DNA of 10,096 nt from JBBAEA01 sp041656175 (GTDB lineage: Bacteria > Myxococcota_A > Bradymonadia > UBA4248). The stretch covers positions 1-10,096 of the forward strand of contig JBBAEA010000123.1 of NCBI GenBank assembly GCA_041656175.1, in the 5' to 3' direction. The notes beneath the pieces were generated by a model. The model saw only the letters and a program-made list of their open reading frames with translations, did no database searches and had not been told where the DNA came from. Both the position numbers and the translations under genes were made by a program. Shown here one piece after another: positions 6,175 to 10,096 of this stretch. Each line of letters starts with the position of its first letter. The first letter of the stretch is position 1.

Positions 6175-6330
6175 GCTTTCTTTGGGTGGGGGAGCGCCCC
6201 CTACGCGCAAGCTTCGCTCAAAATCCAGCAATTCGCGCATAGTTTTGTGCGCCGTCTTCGCTAAACGCTCAGCCAGCGCACAAAACGCGCTCATGGCTGG
6301 ATTTCTTCGCGTGATCTTGCGCTACCCCCC
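6175..6330 (+). repeat. Conserved-end, variable-stem hairpin element, copy 3
   Basis: Third copy, about 156 bp, 90 nt after the stop of the lipoprotein gene and in the same orientation. It has GCTTTCTTT, a short hairpin GGGGG-AGCG-CCCCC, the left box CCCCCTACGCGCAAGCTT, a variable stem, an apical loop around CTTCGCTAAACGCTC, and the right box GTGATCTTGCGCTACCCCCC with three extra C (to 6333). AAATCCAGC at 6231 pairs with GCTGGATTT at 6296, and GTTTTGTGCGC pairs with GCGCACAAAAC. Its apical loop is the most diverged of the three, but CTAA is kept. The stretch before it (6086-6174) shows no gene. Confidence 0.85.
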
Positions 6331-6395
6331 CCCGTCCTCAATCGCATTGTTCCGCTCCTTAACGAGGTTTTATGGCGCAAGCCATTGGATGGGGT

Positions 6396-6424
6396 TTGGG
6401 GGCGTAACGGCGCTGCGATATAGA
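6396..6424 (+). promoter_or_regulatory. Weak candidate promoter for the lipoprotein-mnmG pair
   Basis: TTGGGG (6396-6401) and TATAGA (6419-6424) are 17 nt apart, three and four of six consensus matches. It is the best pair I found between the repeat element and the gene start at 6532. A small stem-loop, ATGGC-gcaa-GCCAT, lies just upstream at 6372-6385 without a T-run. Nothing else is recognisable in 6334-6531. Confidence 0.22.
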
Positions 6425-6521
6425 GAAGTACTGGTTTTAGCTCGCGAAATCTCGTTTGCAGTGCGGCGAAAGTATGCTAAGTAAAGCAGCGTCAAGCTGG
6501 GGAGTTTGGGGAAATGGTGTT

Positions 6522-6525
6522 GGAG
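6522..6525 (+). promoter_or_regulatory. Ribosome binding site favouring the start at 6532
   Basis: GGAG lies 6 nt before ATG 6532. An earlier in-frame ATG at 6514 has GGGGAG at a longer distance, so it is possible but less favoured; starting at 6532 also gives a normal signal peptide beginning MKGWNS. Confidence 0.55.
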
Positions 6526-6531
6526 TGTGAA

Positions 6532-6897
6532 ATGAAGGGATGGAATAGCGTTTTATTAGTATTTTGTGGAATTGGCGTGTTAATAGCGTTGGGTTGCCAA
6601 AATTCGACAAAAGAAATAATTTCGCATTATGAGAGCATGACAAAGCTTGCCACGCAAACGCAGGGCAGTTGTGTAGCCATGTCTGAGGCTCTGACGCAGT
6701 ATTTGGAGCAAAACGGCGACGCGCTCAAGGCAAGTATGGCAAACGTATCTTCGAGCAAAGACGCGGAATCGCGTCAAATATACGTGGCGTCACAAAGTTT
6801 GGAGCAAGCTATGGCACCCTGTGAGGAGGACGCGTCGATACAAAAGTTTAAACTCGCTTTCGCAAAAATAGCCATTGAAGCTGCGTTAAAGAAGTAG
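6532..6897 (+). CDS. Small putative lipoprotein, first gene of the mnmG pair
   Basis: I do not recognise the family. The 121-residue product starts MKGWNSVLLVF and carries a hydrophobic signal segment ending in IALGC, with Cys22 as the likely lipidated residue, so it should be anchored in the envelope. The mature part (about 100 residues) is predominantly helical by eye, rich in Ala, Glu, Lys and Ser, with two further cysteines (47 in GSCVAM and 97 in APCEED) that could form a disulfide in the periplasm. If the ATG at 6514 were used instead, six extra residues (MVLECE) would place acidic residues ahead of the signal peptide, which is less likely. The stop is 6 nt before the GTG of mnmG, so the two genes are probably cotranscribed and may be translationally coupled. 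A role related to tRNA modification is not implied by the sequence. Confidence 0.75.
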   Translation: MKGWNSVLLVFCGIGVLIALGCQNSTKEIISHYESMTKLATQTQGSCVAMSEALTQYLEQNGDALKASMANVSSSKDAESRQIYVASQSLEQAMAPCEEDASIQKFKLAFAKIAIEAALKK

Positions 6898-6903
6898 GCA
6901 CAA

Positions 6904-8760
6904 GTGCTACACTACCCACAAAAATTCGATGTCATCGTTCTGGGCGGAGGACATGCTGCTTGCGAGGCCGCGTGGGCGCTGGCGAAATTGCAAAAGCGTG
7001 TGCTTTTATTGACCTTGGGTATAGATTCGATTGCGCAGTTGAGCTGTAATCCCTCGATCGGCGGCATCGCTAAAGGACACTTGGCCAAGGAAATAGACGC
7101 GATGGGGGGAATAATGGCGCGGGTGGCCGACGCGAGTGCTATCCAGTATCGTACGCTTAACGCGAGCAAGGGACCTGCTGTGCAATCGACGCGAGTGCAA
7201 TGCGATACGGCGCTCTACCATCAAGACATGCTTCAGCGACTCATGAAATGCGAGCGGATAAGCATAGTACAAGCTGAGGTCGAGGATATAGTCGTTAAAG
7301 GTGGGGAGTTTTCTGGTGTACGCGCCATAGGAGACGTCTTTTACGCTGGGCGTGCGTTGGTTATTTGTGCGGGAACGTTCTTGCGAGGGCTCTGTCATGT
7401 GGGTGCCTACCAGTTCGAGGCAGGGCGCGCAGGCGATAAGGCTTCTGTCAAGTTTGCACAAAGTTTGGAAGCGCTGGGTGTCGAATTCATGCGGCTAAAA
7501 ACAGGAACACCAGCGCGTTTAGACGCTAAAACGCTGGACTGGAGCAAGTTTGAGATCCAAGAAGGCGACACCGAATTTAAGCGATTTAGCTTTTATGAAA
7601 ACGCTCCACTGCTTCCGCAGCGCCCCTGCTACATCGCGCACACAACGCCGCAAACCCACGACATCATCAGTGCCGCCCGCGATCGCTCACCGATGTACAA
7701 CGGAAGCATCCACGGAATAGGGGCGCGCTATTGCCCCTCGATCGAAGACAAAGTCGTGCGTTTTGCCGATAAGGATAGGCATCAAATATTTTTAGAACCC
7801 ATGGGTTTAAGGACGCAGGAAATCTATCCTGCTGGCATTTCGACGTCGCTTCCCTTTGATGTACAATGTGAGTTCATCCACAGCATTCCAGGTTTTGAGC
7901 GTGCGCACATCATTCGCCCGGGCTACGCCGTCGAATACGACGCACTGGTATCGGGTCAGATCACGCATGCCCTTGCCCTGCGCGAGTTTCCCTCGATCTT
8001 TGTGGCTGGCCAAATTAACGCAACCAGCGGCTACGAAGAAGCCGCCGCGCAAGGTCTAATGGCGGGAATCAACGCGGCGCGTTACCTAGACAACGAAGCG
8101 CCCTTTATATTGAGACGCGACCAAGCCTACATTGCGGTTATGATCGATGATTTAGTGCTGCGTGGAGTCGATGAGCCGTACCGCATGTTCACGAGCCGCG
8201 CCGAGTTTAGACTCAGTTTGCGCGAAGATAATGCCGATGCGCGACTCTCCGAAATTGCCCATAAACTGGGATTGCTCAGCGATAGCGATTGGGAGCGCTA
8301 TACAAAAAAAGTTGAACAGATAGGCGTACTTAATGCAAAATTAAACCGATATCGCGTAGCAGATCTACAAGATGATGCGCTAAGTGTCGAAGAAAAAGCG
8401 GCAATTCCGAGCTCTGGTCGTCTTATCAGTATACTAAAGCGTCCCGAAATTAACATGGAACTGCTCAAGAAAGCACAGCCTGACTTAGCGAAGTTCCCCA
8501 ACGACGTCGCGCGTAGTGTAGAGATTCAAATCAAATTTGATGGCTACATCACCCGCGAAGCCCAACGCATCGCCGCTTTCCAAGCCCAAGAGGCTCGCCT
8601 GATCCCCGATGAGTTCGACTACACGAAGCTCAACGGCTTATCGACGGAACTCCTTGGCAAATTCATGAAGTATCGCCCGCGAAACTTTGCCGAAGCCTCG
8701 CGAATTCAGGGCGTAACACCAGCAGCACTCAACGCGTTGTGGATAGGCTTACGCTCATAA
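6904..8760 (+). CDS. mnmG: tRNA uridine-5-carboxymethylaminomethyl modification enzyme MnmG (GidA)
   Basis: MnmG is an FAD enzyme that, with the GTPase MnmE, installs the (carboxymethyl)aminomethyl group on wobble uridine 34 of certain tRNAs in the cytoplasm. The 618 residues match the usual length. Visible in order: FAD-binding VIVLGGGHAACEAA (near residue 10), the family signature LSCNPSIGGIAKGHLAKEID with conserved Cys48, GPAVQSTRVQCD, RYCPSIEDK with Cys277, AGQINATSGYEEAAAQG (second signature), MFTSRAEFRLSLREDNAD, and the C-terminal helical domain ending ASRIQGVTPAALNAL. Both cysteines correspond to those of known importance in the family. The start is a GTG; the N-terminus MLHYPQKFDVIVLGGGHA matches family N-termini, while the ribosome binding site is weak (AGG overlapping the upstream stop), which suits coupling to the lipoprotein gene. 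The partner mnmE and the common neighbour rsmG are not in the window. Confidence 0.98.
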   Translation: MLHYPQKFDVIVLGGGHAACEAAWALAKLQKRVLLLTLGIDSIAQLSCNPSIGGIAKGHLAKEIDAMGGIMARVADASAIQYRTLNASKGPAVQSTRVQCDTALYHQDMLQRLMKCERISIVQAEVEDIVVKGGEFSGVRAIGDVFYAGRALVICAGTFLRGLCHVGAYQFEAGRAGDKASVKFAQSLEALGVEFMRLKTGTPARLDAKTLDWSKFEIQEGDTEFKRFSFYENAPLLPQRPCYIAHTTPQTHDIISAARDRSPMYNGSIHGIGARYCPSIEDKVVRFADKDRHQIFLEPMGLRTQEIYPAGISTSLPFDVQCEFIHSIPGFERAHIIRPGYAVEYDALVSGQITHALALREFPSIFVAGQINATSGYEEAAAQGLMAGINAARYLDNEAPFILRRDQAYIAVMIDDLVLRGVDEPYRMFTSRAEFRLSLREDNADARLSEIAHKLGLLSDSDWERYTKKVEQIGVLNAKLNRYRVADLQDDALSVEEKAAIPSSGRLISILKRPEINMELLKKAQPDLAKFPNDVARSVEIQIKFDGYITREAQRIAAFQAQEARLIPDEFDYTKLNGLSTELLGKFMKYRPRNFAEASRIQGVTPAALNALWIGLRS

Positions 8761-8855
8761 CTCGGCGCTGCAAAACTCTCACTACGTTACTTTGCTGAAA
8801 CTTTGCGCGGGCGAAAAGCCTGTTCCTCATTTCGATTCGTGCAAAGTTCTCCTAC

Positions 8856-9827
8856 TTACTGCTTTTCGACAAAAACCGCTTCATCGTAGCGCAGCATCAC
8901 GAGATCTTGCTGCCAATGCTTGTGCGCCGTGCTGGGAAGATCGAGTATATCCTCGATAAGGTAGCGAACGAAGTGGGCGCCAGCAGCATCCGTGAGAGGG
9001 TAGCCACCGCCAAAGCGTGGGTTTATCTCCATCACGCTGATTGCCTCGCTGTCGGGCTCGTAAAAAACTTGAGTACAAAGTGTGCCGTATGCTCCAGGCA
9101 AGCGCTCAGCTAATCGCTTGATCATACGCATTATTTTTTCGCTCTTAAGCGTTATTCCCTTCGAAACCTCGCCGTCTCTCACTTCTAAGCGCTGGCGCGG
9201 CACGACGCTCACGCAGTTGCCGCGACTGTCCACAAAAGCATCTACCGTTACTTCGACGCCGCGTCCAAGCGATTGCACGATAAGTTTGGGATCGCGGCAC
9301 TGCGAAAGCTCCTCCAAGCTATCGATCCTGCGCGCGCCAATAGAGCGCGCTCCGTCGTAAGGTTTAACAAAAACCGGAAACTCCCAGCCATCGGGATCCT
9401 TAAGCGCCTCATCGATGTTAGCTTGCTTAAACGTCGGAAAATCGTTTTCGACAAACCAACGGTGGCTTAATCGCTTATCATTAGATAAGGCGATGCATTC
9501 AGGCGAGGAAACCATCACCGTGACACCGCGCTCTAAAAAGCGAGCGCGATTTTCGGCCAAAATCGGGAGTTCCGTGTCGATAGTCGGAATGATGCAGCGG
9601 ATCTCGTGCGCATCGCAGAGATCTAGCAGCACGTCGATGAACTCTGGATCGCGAACTAAAGGCACTAGCGCCTTGTGCTTGGCCGCCTGAAAGGCTGGCG
9701 CCAGTGTTTGCGCGTCTGTAGCAAGTACTTTGCCGCCGAGTCCGAGTTCGCCCAAACTGCGTTCAATAATGTGCATCAGCGAAACGCGTCGCCCTGCACA
9801 AGAGAGCATAATATTAAAATTTTTCAT
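8856..9827 (-). CDS. Stand-alone CarB-like ATP-grasp ligase
   Basis: This 323-residue protein belongs to the ATP-grasp superfamily, which joins a carboxylate to an amine or thiol through an acylphosphate, and most resembles free-standing CarB-like proteins often labelled carbamoyl-phosphate synthase-like. Visible motifs: an N-terminal pre-ATP-grasp domain with LSCAGRRVSL (near residue 9) and IIPTIDTEL (79-87), the ATP-binding strand FVKPYDGARSIG (153-164), EVTVDAFVD (192-200), VPRQRLEVRDGEVSKG, and the metal/nucleotide-binding MEINPRFGGG (266-275). It is far too short to be a carbamoyl-phosphate synthase. The substrate is unknown, and no partner ligase, carrier or transferase gene is adjacent. 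I chose ATG 9827 over the upstream in-frame GTG at 9854 because family members begin only a few residues before the AGRR motif; neither start has a clear ribosome binding site. It is convergent with mnmG, with 95 bp between stops and no clear terminator. Confidence 0.9.
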   Translation of the reverse strand: MKNFNIMLSCAGRRVSLMHIIERSLGELGLGGKVLATDAQTLAPAFQAAKHKALVPLVRDPEFIDVLLDLCDAHEIRCIIPTIDTELPILAENRARFLERGVTVMVSSPECIALSNDKRLSHRWFVENDFPTFKQANIDEALKDPDGWEFPVFVKPYDGARSIGARRIDSLEELSQCRDPKLIVQSLGRGVEVTVDAFVDSRGNCVSVVPRQRLEVRDGEVSKGITLKSEKIMRMIKRLAERLPGAYGTLCTQVFYEPDSEAISVMEINPRFGGGYPLTDAAGAHFVRYLIEDILDLPSTAHKHWQQDLVMLRYDEAVFVEKQ

Positions 9828-9874
9828 GAAATGATTTAAACGAGAGCTTTGCACGGCTAGAAATTGTGAATTTA

Positions 9875-9904
9875 ATTTTACAAATCCGATACAATTTTAA
9901 ACAA
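9875..9904 (-). promoter_or_regulatory. Candidate promoter for the ATP-grasp gene
   Basis: In an AT-rich stretch, the minus strand has TTGTTT (9904-9899) and TAAAAT (9880-9875) 18 nt apart, which would leave a leader of about 40 nt before ATG 9827. AT-richness makes chance matches likely. The remaining AT-rich DNA to about 10010 shows no gene. Confidence 0.3.
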
Positions 9905-10015
9905 AATGAGACATTTTGTAAAGAAATACAAGCTAAAAAATGCTAATAAAATAAGGCAGGGTGAAGATAGAATGACATTTTATTCGAAAAGTGCTTAAAA
10001 GAGTGCTTTCTTAGT

Positions 10016-10091
10016 GCCACAGCCGTCCAGGCTGTGGCCGCTTCGCGCGCGGCCTCAGCCGCGACCAATCGCTGACATCCATGTCGCGATT
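10016..10091. repeat. Cluster of three adjacent hairpins at the right edge
   Basis: GCCACAGCC (10016-10024) pairs with GGCTGTGGC (10030-10038). GGCCGC (10036-10041) pairs with GCGGCC (10049-10054), alternatively CGCGGC-ctca-GCCGCG (10048-10063). AATCGCTGACAT (10067-10078) pairs with ATGTCGCGATT (10081-10091) with one bulged base. The GC-rich block follows abruptly on AT-rich DNA and looks like the start of a repetitive or structured element cut by the window edge. It does not share the boxes of the three-copy element. Confidence 0.6.
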
Positions 10092-10096
10092 GAAGG

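Noticed and set aside
8797..8868. Inverted repeats in the mnmG/ATP-grasp gap (AACTTTGC with GCAAAGTT, CGAAAAGC with GCTTTTCG)
   Set aside because: Arms are 8 bp with long loops and interleaved rather than nested, with no T-run; a bidirectional terminator cannot be supported.
8856..9854. Upstream GTG start at 9854 for the ATP-grasp gene
   Set aside because: No ribosome binding site, and the nine extra residues extend beyond the usual family N-terminus; ATG 9827 fits better.

Overview
The window looks like a chromosomal segment of a Gram-negative bacterium, most likely a deltaproteobacterial/Myxococcota-type lineage (Bradymonadales-like organisms fit well). This placement is inferred from style: two lipoproteins, a secreted protein ending in a MYXO-CTERM-like Cys/hydrophobic/Arg tail, a receptor-L-domain-like surface protein with an acidic linker, and a TPR protein typical of that group. 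No rRNA, tRNA, CRISPR array, transposase, integrase or phage gene was seen. The housekeeping genes (rsmA, mnmG) are intact.

Layout. Minus strand, right to left: a secreted TPR/PEGA-like protein (3426-2482), rsmA/ksgA (2149-1304), and the N-terminal 314 residues of a cytoplasmic TPR protein that runs off the left edge (944-1). Plus strand: a 690-residue lipoprotein with receptor-L-domain-like repeats (4013-6085), a 121-residue lipoprotein (6532-6897), and mnmG/gidA (6904-8760), the last two only 6 nt apart. Minus strand again: a stand-alone CarB-like ATP-grasp enzyme (9827-8856), convergent with mnmG. The right edge (about 9830-10096) is AT-rich and then a cluster of three GC-rich hairpins.

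The gaps hold the most unusual material. Three copies of one repeat of about 156-165 bp (1099-1259 plus, 2294-2458 minus, 6175-6330 plus) share a T-tract/GC-hairpin left end, a left box CCCCCTACGCGCAAGCTT, a related apical loop and a right box GTGATCTTGCGCTACCCCCC. The stem between ends and loop differs strongly from copy to copy, yet each copy's two arms remain complementary. This is the best candidate here for an undescribed element. The divergent 3427-4012 gap carries a 19-bp tandem array of half-palindromes (3543-3770), a tandem 18-bp operator-like repeat (3935-3970) and candidate promoters in both directions.

Functionally the genes are a mix: rRNA dimethylation (RsmA), tRNA wobble-uridine modification (MnmG), envelope proteins of unknown role, and an ATP-grasp ligase of unknown substrate. 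I see no single pathway linking them; the only likely operon is the small lipoprotein with mnmG.
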